Assembly (NCBI RefSeq): GCF_900104575.1
Contig: NZ_LT629731.1
Location: 1,035,050-1,099,049 of the forward strand
Length of the DNA stretch: 64,000 bases
Direction of reading: 5' to 3'
Source of the DNA: Bacillus tuaregi
Lineage (GTDB): Bacteria; Bacillota; Bacilli; Bacillales; Cytobacillaceae
Part shown: positions 1-9,011 of the stretch, in pieces
Layout of the letters: each line of letters begins with the position of its first letter
How positions within the stretch are numbered: the stretch's first letter is position 1
Translations under genes and position numbers: made by a program
The notes under the pieces: generated by a model
What the model was told of the DNA's origin: nothing
Seen by the model: the letters and a program-made list of their open reading frames with translations, nothing else
The model's database searches: none

Positions 1-74
1 TATACATCACCGATATGAAAAACAGCAGCTGATCCAATAGATATCACTTGAACAACGCCTACGATAGCCGGCAT
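1..74 (-). CDS. gerPA: Spore germination protein GerPA/GerPF family (partial, N-terminus only)
   Basis: The minus strand starts ATG at 74 and reads MPAIVGVVQVISIGSAAVFH then IGDVY before leaving the window. The MPAIVG start and the IGDVY segment are typical of the short (about 70 aa) GerPA/GerPF proteins, which are needed for spore coat permeability to germinants. An AAAGGGTG ribosome site lies just upstream. In B. subtilis the gerP operon lies next to the yisK-yisL-yisN-asnO genes, with gerPA as its first gene, which fits the position and direction here. The exact paralogue (PA or PF) cannot be fixed from 25 residues. Confidence 0.7.
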   Translation of the reverse strand, partial: MPAIVGVVQVISIGSAAVFHIGDV

Positions 75-255
75 ATGCTTAACACCCTTTTATTTGTTAA
101 TTCAACTGGGAAAGGATAGGATTTTCTTGCCCAGCTTTTTTACATTGTATGTTATTAGGGCAGGAAGGTGCACATTTGCCTAATTGAATTATATTTTAAT
201 TAAAAAATTTACGAAGTAGTTGAATAGGAGGGTCTATAATAAAGGAGTGACATTA

Positions 256-270
256 ATGAAAAGGAGCTAA
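256..270 (+). other. Four-codon upstream mini-ORF (MKRS) before the DUF418 gene
   Basis: ATG AAA AGG AGC TAA follows a good ribosome site (AAAGGAG at 241-247). Its own codons contain the AAAAGGAG ribosome site used by the DUF418 gene that starts at 274. Translation of the mini-ORF would place a ribosome over the downstream site. It may be chance, since the purine-rich site naturally encodes Lys/Arg codons. Confidence 0.25.
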
Positions 271-273
271 TGT

Positions 274-1470
274 ATGAAGCAAGATTTATCGCCTATTCGA
301 GAACAACAACGCATCGTTTCTTTGGATGTTATGCGGGGGACGGCTATCCTTGGCATCTTTCTCGTTAATATGCTTTCATTTCATTCACCATTACTTTATA
401 TTGATCCCATTGAATGGTGGCAGGATTCGGTTGATAAAGGATTCTATATCTTTATTGATATATTTGTCCAAGCAAGCTTTTATCCACTGTTCTCCATGCT
501 ATTTGGTTATGGACTTGTCATCTTCAGAGAAAGGGTTCAAAACAAGAATTTGTCTTTTACACCTATAGCTATTAGAAGGTTATTTTTGCTGCTGATTGTC
601 GGTTTCATTCATGCGATTTTTATTTGGCATGGGGATATTTTATTTAATTACGCTCTATTTGGATTTCTCTTTCTTTTGTTTGTGAAGTTGAGTGGGCGGA
701 CCCTGATGATATTGGGGAATATGGTTTATTTATTACCCAATCTTTTGCTTTCTGCATTGCTATTTTTATCCATGCTTATAGCACCGGCAGAGGAACTCTC
801 CACATATCATCCTTTATTGTCTGCCGAGTCAATAGATCGATACCAGAATGGAAGCTATCTGGAAATTACCATACAGCGTGTAGCTGATTGGACATACACA
901 AATAATATGTTTGGATTGTTTATGATGTTATTCACCATCTTACCGCTCTTTTTCATCGGTGGAAGTGCTGCAAAATATAAATGGCTTGAAAGAATTCAAG
1001 CCTGTCGTAGGGGATTGTGGATAACGCTTATCATTTCCTTTCTATTAGGGCTGTCTCTAAAACTATTACCATACATATGGACAAATATAGGAACAAATTA
1101 CATTCAGGATATGTTCGGCGGACCGCTGCTGGCAATATCCTATGGTTTAATGATTGCTCTTTTTACTGAAAAACAGCCATTAAATAAGGCTTTCACCTTG
1201 ATATCATATGTGGGCAGAATGTCCTTTAGCCATTATTTATTACAATCCATCATTGCAACATTGATTTTTTATTCCTATGGCTTAGGGTTGTACGGCGAAA
1301 CTTCTGTATGGGTTGGTACTTTGCTTGTGTTTATCATTTACCTGCTACAATGCATTTTTAGCCGACTGTGGTTTGCTCATTATCATTTCGGACCTGCAGA
1401 ATGGATTTGGCGAAGCTTTACCTATTTTAAAAGGCAACCTTTACGCAAACAAACAAAAGATGTTTCTTAG
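274..1470 (+). CDS. DUF418-family multi-pass membrane protein
   Basis: 398 aa. The N-terminus (SLDVMRGTAILGIFLVNM, about residues 17-34) and the C-terminal half with YVGRMSFSHYLLQS (about 309-322) are typical of the DUF418 (YeiB/YxaH-like) family. There are about nine to ten hydrophobic segments, so it is an integral cytoplasmic-membrane protein. The molecular function of the family is not established; a relation to acyltransferase-3-like transporters has been proposed. The start at 274 has an AAAAGGAG site at 260-267. It stands alone between the divergent gerP gene and yisL. The family assignment is fairly secure; the function is unknown. Confidence 0.75.
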   Translation: MKQDLSPIREQQRIVSLDVMRGTAILGIFLVNMLSFHSPLLYIDPIEWWQDSVDKGFYIFIDIFVQASFYPLFSMLFGYGLVIFRERVQNKNLSFTPIAIRRLFLLLIVGFIHAIFIWHGDILFNYALFGFLFLLFVKLSGRTLMILGNMVYLLPNLLLSALLFLSMLIAPAEELSTYHPLLSAESIDRYQNGSYLEITIQRVADWTYTNNMFGLFMMLFTILPLFFIGGSAAKYKWLERIQACRRGLWITLIISFLLGLSLKLLPYIWTNIGTNYIQDMFGGPLLAISYGLMIALFTEKQPLNKAFTLISYVGRMSFSHYLLQSIIATLIFYSYGLGLYGETSVWVGTLLVFIIYLLQCIFSRLWFAHYHFGPAEWIWRSFTYFKRQPLRKQTKDVS

Positions 1471-1557
1471 TTAAACATGATAAATAGCATATAAATAGGC
1501 ATTTTTATAAGGGTATGGTATGATATTTTCGAATTGGATTGAAGGAGGATATAGAGT

Positions 1558-1911
1558 ATGACACATGCACATATCACAACATGGGTACTGGCATTGATTT
1601 TATTTTTTATCGCGATAAGTCTGCATAAATCGGGAAAACAGCGTGGCTTAAAGATTGTACAAATGATTCTGCGTCTCTTCTATTTGTTCATTATTGCAAC
1701 AGGTGTAATGATGCTAGTAGATATGACTGCTATCAGCACCATGCACTGGATTAAGGCGATTCTTGGAATTATTGTAATTGGATTTTTTGAGATGGTGCTT
1801 GCTTCTACGATTAAAGGAAAATCAACCGGGGCAGCCTGGTTATTATTCGTGATTGCCTTTGTAGCCGTTGTTTACCTAGGGCTTTCACTACCGTTAGGTT
1901 TTTATATTTAA
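1558..1911 (+). CDS. yisL: YisL family (UPF0344/DUF1516) membrane protein
   Basis: 117 aa with four predicted membrane helices (about residues 7-24, 35-57, 66-84 and 91-115). The start MTHAHITTWVLALILFF and the end LGLSLPLGFYI match the YisL family closely in length and pattern. Function is unknown. The start is preceded by GAAGGAGG. A -10-like element with upstream TG (TGGTATGAT, about 1515-1523) lies about 40 bp before the start. The TAA stop is part of the 5' arm of a 14-bp inverted repeat that opens the structured element described next. The yisL-yisN-asnO neighbourhood is conserved with B. subtilis. Confidence 0.88.
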   Translation: MTHAHITTWVLALILFFIAISLHKSGKQRGLKIVQMILRLFYLFIIATGVMMLVDMTAISTMHWIKAILGIIVIGFFEMVLASTIKGKSTGAAWLLFVIAFVAVVYLGLSLPLGFYI

Positions 1912-2122
1912 CTTCATTCAGCAAATGCTTTTTGTACCGAAAGCTTGCGACAGGTACAGAAGTCCTCCACTTCTACAAGTGGGGGATGAATGCAAATGGT
2001 ACTTCGATTCAGTGGGGTTCAAACCCCGGCTGAATGAAGTTAAGCCTCCGGCGCGTCTTGCGATTGTTTAAAGGTAGTTTACCCGAGCGAGCTCAGGTAA
2101 TCCGGACGCAAATTCGACGGGC
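1909..2122 (+). repeat. Structured intergenic repeat with competing stems
   Basis: A 14-bp perfect inverted repeat (TAACTTCATTCAGC at 1909-1922 and its complement at 2029-2042) encloses about 106 bp. Inside is a 9-bp hairpin (CCTCCACTT 1964-1972 with AAGTGGGGG 1977-1985, one G-U). A second pairing, TTCGATTCAG-type at 2002-2010 plus GGGG/CCCC, uses the same 3' strand (2029-2040), so the two folds exclude each other. From 2051 to 2118 a further stem (CGTC-TTGCG with CGCAA-n4-GACG) encloses a small hairpin around ACCCGAGC/GCTCAGGT. A 22-nt stretch (1957-1978) recurs exactly at 60819-60840. This could be a small non-autonomous mobile repeat or the end of an IS200/IS605-type element (TnpB guide-RNA-like). 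The identity is inference. Confidence 0.6.
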
Positions 2123-2126
2123 GAAC

Positions 2127-2154
2127 AAAAAACTGCCAGATACGGCAGTTTTTT
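2127..2154. terminator. Bidirectional intrinsic terminator between yisL and yisN
   Basis: AAAAAACTGCC (2127-2137) pairs with GGCAGTTTTTT (2144-2154) around a 6-nt loop. A and T tracts lie on both sides, so it can serve the convergent yisL and yisN units. Confidence 0.85.
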
Positions 2155-2167
2155 GTTTTGTAAGGGA

Positions 2168-2728
2168 CTAACCTATTTTTTCAATGACCATTCTTTTGCC
2201 CGTACTTAATGTAAACTCAAAGCGGTCATTTGTTTGTTCGAAGTAGGTAAAATGATGATGAACAGAGCAAATCAATTCACCATTATCAAAAACTATAAAG
2301 TTTACACCACTCTTTTGTTTGCTGTCATTAAGAAAGGTCAATTGATTATAGCAGTAAATACAATCGTAAATGGAAAAGTCCATTGTATTTAAACTCGTAA
2401 TAAATTGATAAAAAGCATCATCATTTACTTCTTCTAAAAGGCGCTCTAACGAGAAGACTAAATTTTTCCGAATCCTAACAATATCCTGGTCTTTTAAATG
2501 AATGGTCTCTTGGTCTTTTTGGATTTTTCCATCCTTGCATAATATGCCTTTGCGCCAACGGTTTAAGCGAAATACTTCTATTTCCTCGTGAAGCCAGACA
2601 TCTAATAACGCAGCTTCCTCTGTTTCCTCATCAAAAAAAACCCATTGGTCGTTTATGCACTCAACGCTTCCTTCAGTGAAGGCGCGCTGTTGATATTCGA
2701 TAAGTTTTGTACGCTGTTGTTTGTTCAT
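2168..2728 (-). CDS. yisN: YisN-like protein (DUF2777)
   Basis: 186 aa, soluble, with the start MNKQQRTKLIEYQQRAFTEG typical of the DUF2777/YisN family. A CIYCYNQL segment (about residues 123-130) gives a CxxC pair that could bind metal; otherwise no catalytic motif is visible. Function is unknown. The upstream region on the minus strand has two copies of TATACGGAGG, 14 nt apart; the proximal GGAGG is about 12 nt from the ATG. Position between yisL and asnO matches B. subtilis. Assignment rests on synteny and general resemblance. Confidence 0.7.
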   Translation of the reverse strand: MNKQQRTKLIEYQQRAFTEGSVECINDQWVFFDEETEEAALLDVWLHEEIEVFRLNRWRKGILCKDGKIQKDQETIHLKDQDIVRIRKNLVFSLERLLEEVNDDAFYQFITSLNTMDFSIYDCIYCYNQLTFLNDSKQKSGVNFIVFDNGELICSVHHHFTYFEQTNDRFEFTLSTGKRMVIEKIG

Positions 2729-2932
2729 GGTTTATAAGACCTCCGTATAAAAACCTCCGTATATAAACCCCATAAATCAGGGGAATTCATTTTCTTTTTC
2801 TATTTCTAGACATATTCAAGTGGTTTTAAACCCCAATTTTGTTTTTCGGGACAAATAACCAAAATAGTACTTCTGCATAAAGTAAGTAAAGAGAACTAAG
2901 CGACAAGGTTCCGTAAAGAAAGGGTGAGCAAG

Positions 2933-4780
2933 ATGTGCGGCATAACAGGCTGGGTGGATTATCACAGGGATTTACAAAATGATACTGCAATCATTAGATC
3001 GATGACGGAAACTTTGGCAAAAAGAGGACCTGATGATACAAATTTATGGACTGCTCAGCATGTTGGATTTGGACATAAACGTTTAGTCGTAGTCGATCCA
3101 GAGCGCGGTAAGCAGCCAATGGTTAAAACAAACCAGGATCATCCATACACGATATGTTATAACGGTGAGTTATACAATACAGAGGACATCCGAAAAGAAC
3201 TGCTACTAAAAGGATATTCGTTTCATGGTCATTCTGATACAGAAGTTCTGTTAGCTGCCTATATGGAATGGAAAGAAAATTGTGTGGATTATTTAAATGG
3301 GATATATGCCTTTGCAGTATGGGATCAGGAGAGGGATTTATTATTTATCGGCCGAGATAGGCTGGGAGTTAAACCATTGTTTTATTTTGAAACAGCCACA
3401 GGGTTTATTTTTGGTTCAGAAATTAAAAGCATCCTAGCACACCCAGATGTTAAGCCTGCCCTTAATCGAGAAGGGTTAGCGGAAGTGTTTGGACTTGGTC
3501 CTGCCCGTTCACCAGGAGTGGGAGTTTTCAAAGGCGTGAAAGAGTTAAGACCTGGTCATAGTTTAGTATTTTCGCGAAACGGATTAAAAATCTGGCGCTA
3601 TTGGAATGTGAAAAGTGAAGAGCATCATGATTCGTTTGCCGAAACGGTTGAAAAAATTCGTTATTTATTTAAAGATGCAGTTACAAGACAATTAGTATCT
3701 GATGTACCTCTTTGTACGTTTCTTTCCGGTGGTCTGGATTCAAGTGCGATTACAGCTATCGCAGCGAATACCTTTGCAAATGAAGGGAAGGGCCAACTTC
3801 ACACGTATTCTATTGACTATGAAGGGAATGATCAATACTTCAAAGCAAATGCATTTCAGCCTAATTCTGATGGAGTCTTTATTAAGAAAATAACCGATAC
3901 GTTTAACACGGTACATCACCAGTGTATTATTTCGCAGAAGGATCTTGCAGAATATTTACATGAAGCCGTACATGCTCGTGATTTACCTGGAATGGCTGAC
4001 ATTGATTCATCACTGCTATGGTTCTGTCGTGAAATCAAAAAGGATTTTGTGGTGAGTCTTTCAGGGGAATGCGCCGATGAGATATTTGGAGGATATCCGT
4101 GGTTTCATCGTTTAGATGATTTAAGCCGGACGGGGTTTCCATGGATGAGGTCAATCAATGAAAGACATCACTTACTAAAGGCAGATTGGCAAAATAAATT
4201 AAAGCTTCAGGAATATTCGTTAGAAAAATATAAGGAAATAGTTGCAGAAACTCCTTTACTTGATGGTGAAAGTGCTGAAGAAAATCGAAGAAGAGAATTG
4301 TTTTACATCAATATGCTCTCGTTTATGACGACTCTGCTAGATCGGAAAGATCGAATGAGCATGGGGGCGAGTCTAGAGGTTAGGGTTCCATTTGCCGACC
4401 ATCGCTTAGTGGAATATATGTGGAATGTGCCTTGGGATATGAAGATGACCGGGAACCGCGAGAAAGGCATTTTACGAAAGGCATTAGAAGGGCTGCTTCC
4501 AGATGAGGTTTTATATCGGAAGAAAAGTCCATATCCTAAAACACATCACCCTGTATATCGAAAAATGGTAAAAGGTATGCTTGAACAGATTCTAAAGGAT
4601 AAAAATACAGCATTATATGAATTTTTTGATGCGAAGAAGCTTAAACAGATTGTGGAGTCAGAGGGTGCTTCCTTTAAGGAACCATGGTTTGGTCAACTGA
4701 TGACAGGACCACAGCTCTTGGCCTATCTCGTACAGTTTCATCATTGGTGCAATGACTATAACATTGCCATTGTCGACTAG
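2933..4780 (+). CDS. asnO: Asparagine synthase (glutamine-hydrolysing), AsnO/AsnB type
   Basis: 615 aa. It makes asparagine from aspartate, ATP and glutamine. The start is ATG at 2933, not the in-frame GTG at 2924, because the class II glutaminase needs Cys as residue 2 (MCGITGWVD). N-terminal glutaminase features are RGPDD and the YNGELYN segment. The synthetase domain has the ATP-pyrophosphatase motif SGGLDSS (about residue 261) and later SGECADEIFGGYPWF. Length matches B. subtilis AsnO (about 614 aa), and gene order next to yisN supports this paralogue, which is linked to sporulation in B. subtilis. The ribosome site is AAAGGGTG. Confidence in the enzyme is very high and in the AsnO label high. 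Confidence 0.93.
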   Translation: MCGITGWVDYHRDLQNDTAIIRSMTETLAKRGPDDTNLWTAQHVGFGHKRLVVVDPERGKQPMVKTNQDHPYTICYNGELYNTEDIRKELLLKGYSFHGHSDTEVLLAAYMEWKENCVDYLNGIYAFAVWDQERDLLFIGRDRLGVKPLFYFETATGFIFGSEIKSILAHPDVKPALNREGLAEVFGLGPARSPGVGVFKGVKELRPGHSLVFSRNGLKIWRYWNVKSEEHHDSFAETVEKIRYLFKDAVTRQLVSDVPLCTFLSGGLDSSAITAIAANTFANEGKGQLHTYSIDYEGNDQYFKANAFQPNSDGVFIKKITDTFNTVHHQCIISQKDLAEYLHEAVHARDLPGMADIDSSLLWFCREIKKDFVVSLSGECADEIFGGYPWFHRLDDLSRTGFPWMRSINERHHLLKADWQNKLKLQEYSLEKYKEIVAETPLLDGESAEENRRRELFYINMLSFMTTLLDRKDRMSMGASLEVRVPFADHRLVEYMWNVPWDMKMTGNREKGILRKALEGLLPDEVLYRKKSPYPKTHHPVYRKMVKGMLEQILKDKNTALYEFFDAKKLKQIVESEGASFKEPWFGQLMTGPQLLAYLVQFHHWCNDYNIAIVD

Positions 4781-4796
4781 AAAAAGGGGTTTTTTT

Positions 4797-4848
4797 ACGG
4801 GGTATCTGGTATACAAAATACAATAATCACCAGACACCCCGTTATTTA
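4797..4848 (+). terminator. Terminator-like hairpin after asnO
   Basis: ACGGGGTATCTGGT (4797-4810) pairs with ACCAGACACCCCGT (4829-4842) with one mismatch and an 18-nt loop. It is followed by a T-rich but interrupted tract, so strength is uncertain. It lies between convergent genes. Confidence 0.55.
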
Positions 4849-4863
4849 TTATTTTCCGAAAAC

Positions 4864-6624
4864 CTATCCATTGTGGAAAAGCAAAATAGCTGAATCGAAG
4901 GGGTTAATTACCGTAAATAATTCCTCTGATTCCATCATATATTCATGATTCTTCAATATCTCTACAATCTTTCGTCCTTTTAATGGAAAAGGCAGTGTAA
5001 GCTTTAATACCTCTGCTGATGGATTGATAATCACTAAGCATTTACGTTCATCCTCCTCCTTTACATATGCGATGCCATTTTCAATCGGAAGAAAATGAAA
5101 TTTTCCTTGATTTGCTAATAAAGGTTCTTTTTTTCTTAGTTGGATAAGCTGCTTAATGTGATGATATAATTCAAGGTTTTGTTGATCTTTCTCCCAAATC
5201 ATACATCTGCGGCAGCCAGGATCCATTTCTCCTGTAAGTCCGATTTCATCACCATAATAAATGCAGGGAGTTCCGATAAATGTTAGCAGAAAAGTATAAA
5301 TAAGCTTTGCCTTTCCAATATTTCCTTCACATTCTGTCAATATTCTCGGTGTATCATGGCTGCCGACAAGGTTAAAAAGAGTTTCGTTAACAGTTTCGGG
5401 GTATTGCATCATAACAGCTGTCATTTGCTCTCTAAATTCTCTAGGCGAAACCAATCCCTTGGCGAAGTAGTGAACGGTCTTTGTTAGAAACGGATAATTC
5501 ATGACCGAATCAAATTGATCCCCTCTGAGCCAACCTATACTGTCATGCCAAATTTCACCAAGAATATAAAGCTCGGGTTTAATTTCTTTGACTGCTTCAC
5601 GAAATTTCCGCCAAAAGGCATGGTCAATTTCATTAGCTACATCTAATCTCCAGGCGTCTATATCAAATTCCTTAACCCAATAGCGTCCTACCTCAAGCAA
5701 ATAATCTCTTGTATCTTTATTTTGTGTATTTAGCTTCGGCATGGTTTCTACAAAGGAAAAAGTAGCATAGTTTGGGTGCTCACCACCTCTTAGTGGGAAT
5801 TGTTCAGTATGAAACCAATTTTTATAAGGTGATTTTACTCCGTTCTTCCATACGTCTTGAAAAGGAGGAAAATAAAAACCACAATGATTAAAGACGGCAT
5901 CAAGCATGACGCGAATTCCCTTCTCATGACATGTCTTCACAAGCCTCTTAAAGGTCTGTTTGTCTCCAAATTGCGGATCAATTTCAAAGTAATCAATCGT
6001 GTCATATTTATGGTTGGAATAAGCTTTAAAAATCGGTGTCAAATAGATCCCGTTTATCCCTAATTCCTTCAAATAATCTAGCTTTTGAATAATTCCTATG
6101 AAGTCGCCGCCAAAAAAATTTTCGGCTGTTGGGTCCTCGCTGCCCCAAGGTTTTGTATCAAGTGGATTCAGGCGTGAATCACCGTTTGCAAATCGCTCCG
6201 GGAATATTTGATACCAAATAGTGTCTCGCACCCAAGCTGGTGCTCGAAACACTTCGTTGGAATGTAAATAGGGAAAGCAGAAATATTGGTTAGGATCGTG
6301 AGGTGGCTCGTTGAAATAGCCCTTTTCAGTATAGATAACGCTTTCCGTTTCTCCGTGTACGTGGAAGCCGTAGCGTAACCGTTGATAGGGAGGGGATACC
6401 TCCACTTGCCAATAGTCAAACAAACCATCTGATGCAACACGAATTAAAGGTATGCTATAAGTAACCCATCTATTATCCTGCCATTCATACTGGTCGCCGT
6501 AAATCAACTCTATGGAAGCTACATTATCTTTTTTCGTTTGGATTCGAATATGCAGAGAATCCTGCTGAAAAGGATAGGCATATTGATCGGTTGGACGGTG
6601 AAAAATGGAAGCTCGCTCAAGCAT
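4864..6624 (-). CDS. Intracellular maltodextrin hydrolase (neopullulanase/cyclomaltodextrinase, GH13)
   Basis: 586 aa, the usual length of GH13 neopullulanase, maltogenic amylase and cyclomaltodextrinase enzymes. There is no signal peptide. An N-terminal beta-rich CBM34-like domain (about 1-125) is followed by the catalytic barrel. Catalytic residues are all present: D328 in AWRLDVANEID (nucleophile), E357 in ILGEIWHD (acid/base) and D424 in VGSHDTPR; region I is LDAVFNH. It should act on cyclodextrins and linear maltodextrins in the cytoplasm. It is divergent from the amylase-like gene at 6842. No sugar-transport genes lie beside it, so its substrate source is not shown by context. Confidence 0.85.
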   Translation of the reverse strand: MLERASIFHRPTDQYAYPFQQDSLHIRIQTKKDNVASIELIYGDQYEWQDNRWVTYSIPLIRVASDGLFDYWQVEVSPPYQRLRYGFHVHGETESVIYTEKGYFNEPPHDPNQYFCFPYLHSNEVFRAPAWVRDTIWYQIFPERFANGDSRLNPLDTKPWGSEDPTAENFFGGDFIGIIQKLDYLKELGINGIYLTPIFKAYSNHKYDTIDYFEIDPQFGDKQTFKRLVKTCHEKGIRVMLDAVFNHCGFYFPPFQDVWKNGVKSPYKNWFHTEQFPLRGGEHPNYATFSFVETMPKLNTQNKDTRDYLLEVGRYWVKEFDIDAWRLDVANEIDHAFWRKFREAVKEIKPELYILGEIWHDSIGWLRGDQFDSVMNYPFLTKTVHYFAKGLVSPREFREQMTAVMMQYPETVNETLFNLVGSHDTPRILTECEGNIGKAKLIYTFLLTFIGTPCIYYGDEIGLTGEMDPGCRRCMIWEKDQQNLELYHHIKQLIQLRKKEPLLANQGKFHFLPIENGIAYVKEEDERKCLVIINPSAEVLKLTLPFPLKGRKIVEILKNHEYMMESEELFTVINPFDSAILLFHNG

Positions 6625-6759
6625 CTAAATACCTTCCCTTCTTTGGATATTGCTATTAGGTTTTCCTGTTCATGCAATAAAATTTACTTCTCTATTAGGT
6701 TTATGATGTTACATACCAAAATGAATATTTTAAATTTTTTAAAATAACATTGTTTTTCG

Positions 6760-6787
6760 TTGACGGTCATACAGACTTAAGGATAAT
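6760..6787 (+). promoter_or_regulatory. Candidate promoter for the amylase-like gene
   Basis: TTGACG (6760-6765) and GATAAT (6782-6787) are separated by 16 bp, a sigma-A-like arrangement about 55 bp before the start at 6842. Confidence 0.5.
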
Positions 6788-6841
6788 CTTAATAGAGCTA
6801 GAATAAAGTTATTTATGAATGTACAAGGGGGAGAATAAAGG

Positions 6842-8329
6842 ATGAAAAAATGGGTTCTCAAGCTCATAATCATCTCGTTATGTTTGATAAACGTCCTACC
6901 GGTAGCTGCTACAGAGAAGGAGAGTCGCAGCTGGCAGGATGAAAGCGTTTATTTAATGATGATAGACCGCTTTAATAATGGGGATCAAAGCAACGATGAG
7001 GGTGTGAAAATGAATCAACCCGAAGCCTATCATGGTGGCGACTTCCAAGGTGTGATGGATCAGTTAGATTACATAAAGGATATGGGTTTTACAGCTATTT
7101 CGCTTACCCCCGCTTTCGATAATGTAGACGGAGGTTACCATGGCTATTGGGTAAATGACTTCTATAAAACGGACGAGCATTTTGGTTCTATAGAGGAATT
7201 TAAGAAATTGATAAATGAAGCACATAAGAGGGATATGAAAGTCATACTTGAATTTGAAGTGAATCATGTTGGGCCTAATCATGCCTGGCTAAATGATTCA
7301 AAGAAGAATCTATGGTTTCGAGCAGAACAGGGTCAGGGAGAAAACTTACCATTATTAGATCAGGAAAATAACGAGGTTCAGAAATATTTAATAGATGCAG
7401 CCAAATGGTGGATTAAGGAAACAAATATTGATGGTTACCAGGTCCAGCTATTGAAGCATACGTCCGCTGCTTTTATCCGTTCATTTGCAAAAGAAGTGAA
7501 AGCTGTGAAAGATAATTTCTATCTTCTAGGTGAGGCAAAAAACGCTGATACAGAGCAAATGGTGTCATTCATTGAAAATGGAGGGGACGGCATCACAGAC
7601 TATCCATTGGCCGCAGAATTAAGAGAGATATTCTCGAAGTCGAATCAGTCGTTCACCCCTTTATTTGCAAGGCTGGCACAAAATGAAACTGTATATCCCG
7701 AAACAGCCTTATTAGCGACTTTAATGGATAATCAATTTACTGAACGTTTTACAAGCCAAATGGTTGAGAATAATGAGCATCCTGGTCCACGCTGGAGGCA
7801 GGCACTAACATTTCTCTATACAACACCAGGGGTTCCATTCGTCTATTATGGAAGTGAAATTGCCTTGAACGGGAGTGGAGAGCCTGATAACCGTAAGCAG
7901 ATGAATTTCCGAACAGACCAGGAAATCGTTGAGTATATTAAGCAGCTCGGAAGTCTGCGTTCGGAACTGCCTTCATTAACTCGGGGAACGATGAATGTAC
8001 TGTATGAGAAGGATGGCATGGCTGTATATAAACGAGTTTATCATGATGAAACGACTGTCGTTGCTATTAACAATACGACAGAAACCCAAACCATTACCTT
8101 ATCCGAAAAGGAATTAGCAGGAGACAAGGAATTAAGGGGCCTGATAAACAATGATCTAGTTCGTAATGATGGGGAAGAATATCATATTACGATTGACCGT
8201 GATGAGTCTGAACTCTATGTGCTAAGAGATAAATCGGGGATTAATTATTCTTATTTTATTGCGCTGGGAGTAGTTTTGGTTGCCTTTTTCGTTTTTATCA
8301 GTCTTATCAAAAAAAGATCACGTAAATAA
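6842..8329 (+). CDS. Membrane-anchored alpha-amylase-like protein with lost catalytic residues
   Basis: 495 aa. An N-terminal signal peptide (1 to about 23, ending VAATE) precedes a GH13 barrel that starts MMIDRFNNGD (39-48) and has YHGGDFQG. A C-terminal membrane helix (about 468-488) is followed by KKRSRK, so the domain should be anchored outside the cell. The usual catalytic motifs are degraded. Region I reads LEFEVNH (E137 in place of Asp). Region II reads GYQVQLLKH, with Q202 at the nucleophile Asp and Q200 at the conserved Arg. Region IV reads LMDNQFTERF, with Q298 and F299 in place of His-Asp. Only the acid/base Glu (E231 in LLGEAKNAD) remains. Hydrolysis is therefore unlikely; a glycan-binding or structural role is possible. 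The frame is intact, so it is a pseudoenzyme rather than a pseudogene. Confidence 0.85.
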   Translation: MKKWVLKLIIISLCLINVLPVAATEKESRSWQDESVYLMMIDRFNNGDQSNDEGVKMNQPEAYHGGDFQGVMDQLDYIKDMGFTAISLTPAFDNVDGGYHGYWVNDFYKTDEHFGSIEEFKKLINEAHKRDMKVILEFEVNHVGPNHAWLNDSKKNLWFRAEQGQGENLPLLDQENNEVQKYLIDAAKWWIKETNIDGYQVQLLKHTSAAFIRSFAKEVKAVKDNFYLLGEAKNADTEQMVSFIENGGDGITDYPLAAELREIFSKSNQSFTPLFARLAQNETVYPETALLATLMDNQFTERFTSQMVENNEHPGPRWRQALTFLYTTPGVPFVYYGSEIALNGSGEPDNRKQMNFRTDQEIVEYIKQLGSLRSELPSLTRGTMNVLYEKDGMAVYKRVYHDETTVVAINNTTETQTITLSEKELAGDKELRGLINNDLVRNDGEEYHITIDRDESELYVLRDKSGINYSYFIALGVVLVAFFVFISLIKKRSRK

Positions 8330-8361
8330 AAAAAGGCGAAGTCAAACTTCGCCTTTTTTTT
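8328..8361. terminator. Bidirectional terminator between amylase-like gene and yitK
   Basis: GGCGAAGT (8335-8342) pairs with ACTTCGCC (8346-8353), with seven A before and eight T after. It ends both convergent units. Confidence 0.9.
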
Positions 8362-8851
8362 AACGATAATTAACAAATTGAACATCAATACTTAAGTCCG
8401 CCTCTTTAACAGCCTGGATAATTTTCTGCAGGTCATCACGGCTTTTAGCTGTAACTCGGATCTGGTCATCCTGAATCTGGCTTTTCACCTTAAGACCGCT
8501 ATTTTTAATGATCGTATTGATTTTCTTCGCATTTTCTTTATCAATACCCTGAATCAGCTTGGCTCTTTGTCTGACTGTTCCGCCACTTGCTCTTTCGACT
8601 TTACCGTAATCAAGGTTTTTGACCGGTACACCACGCTTGAATAATTTACTGAACAGAACATCCTTCACTTGATCTAATTTGTATTCATCATCTGAAATTA
8701 GAACAAGTTCTTCTTTATCAAGTGAAATATCACTTTTACTGCCTTTAAAGTCATAGCGATTTTGTATTTCCTTCAATGCGATTTGAATTGCGTTTTGCAC
8801 TTCTGCAAAATCAACGTCCGATACAATATCAAATGAACTATCTTTAGCCAT
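8360..8851 (-). CDS. yitK: YajQ-family nucleotide-binding protein (YitK)
   Basis: 163 aa, the usual length of the YajQ (UPF0234) family. The start [20 protein letters not shown] and the segments NRYDFKGS and [21 protein letters not shown] are hallmarks of the family. Members bind nucleotides; cyclic di-GMP binding has been reported for some. It is cytoplasmic. The minus-strand ribosome site is GGAGGG. The divergent neighbour yitL is the same as in B. subtilis. The role in this organism is not shown by the sequence. Confidence 0.92.
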   Translation of the reverse strand: MAKDSSFDIVSDVDFAEVQNAIQIALKEIQNRYDFKGSKSDISLDKEELVLISDDEYKLDQVKDVLFSKLFKRGVPVKNLDYGKVERASGGTVRQRAKLIQGIDKENAKKINTIIKNSGLKVKSQIQDDQIRVTAKSRDDLQKIIQAVKEADLSIDVQFVNYR

Positions 8852-9011
8852 ACATACCCTCCAACAAAACAGTTTTTCATTCTTATAGCGCGTTACAAGA
8901 AGAGGTTTCCCTTTACCTATTAATTATAGTAAAATATAGCAGTTGATACAACTTTAGGTAACCTAGCATAGTTTATGATCAGATTTAGTTCTTTCAAAGG
9001 AGGAAAATCCC

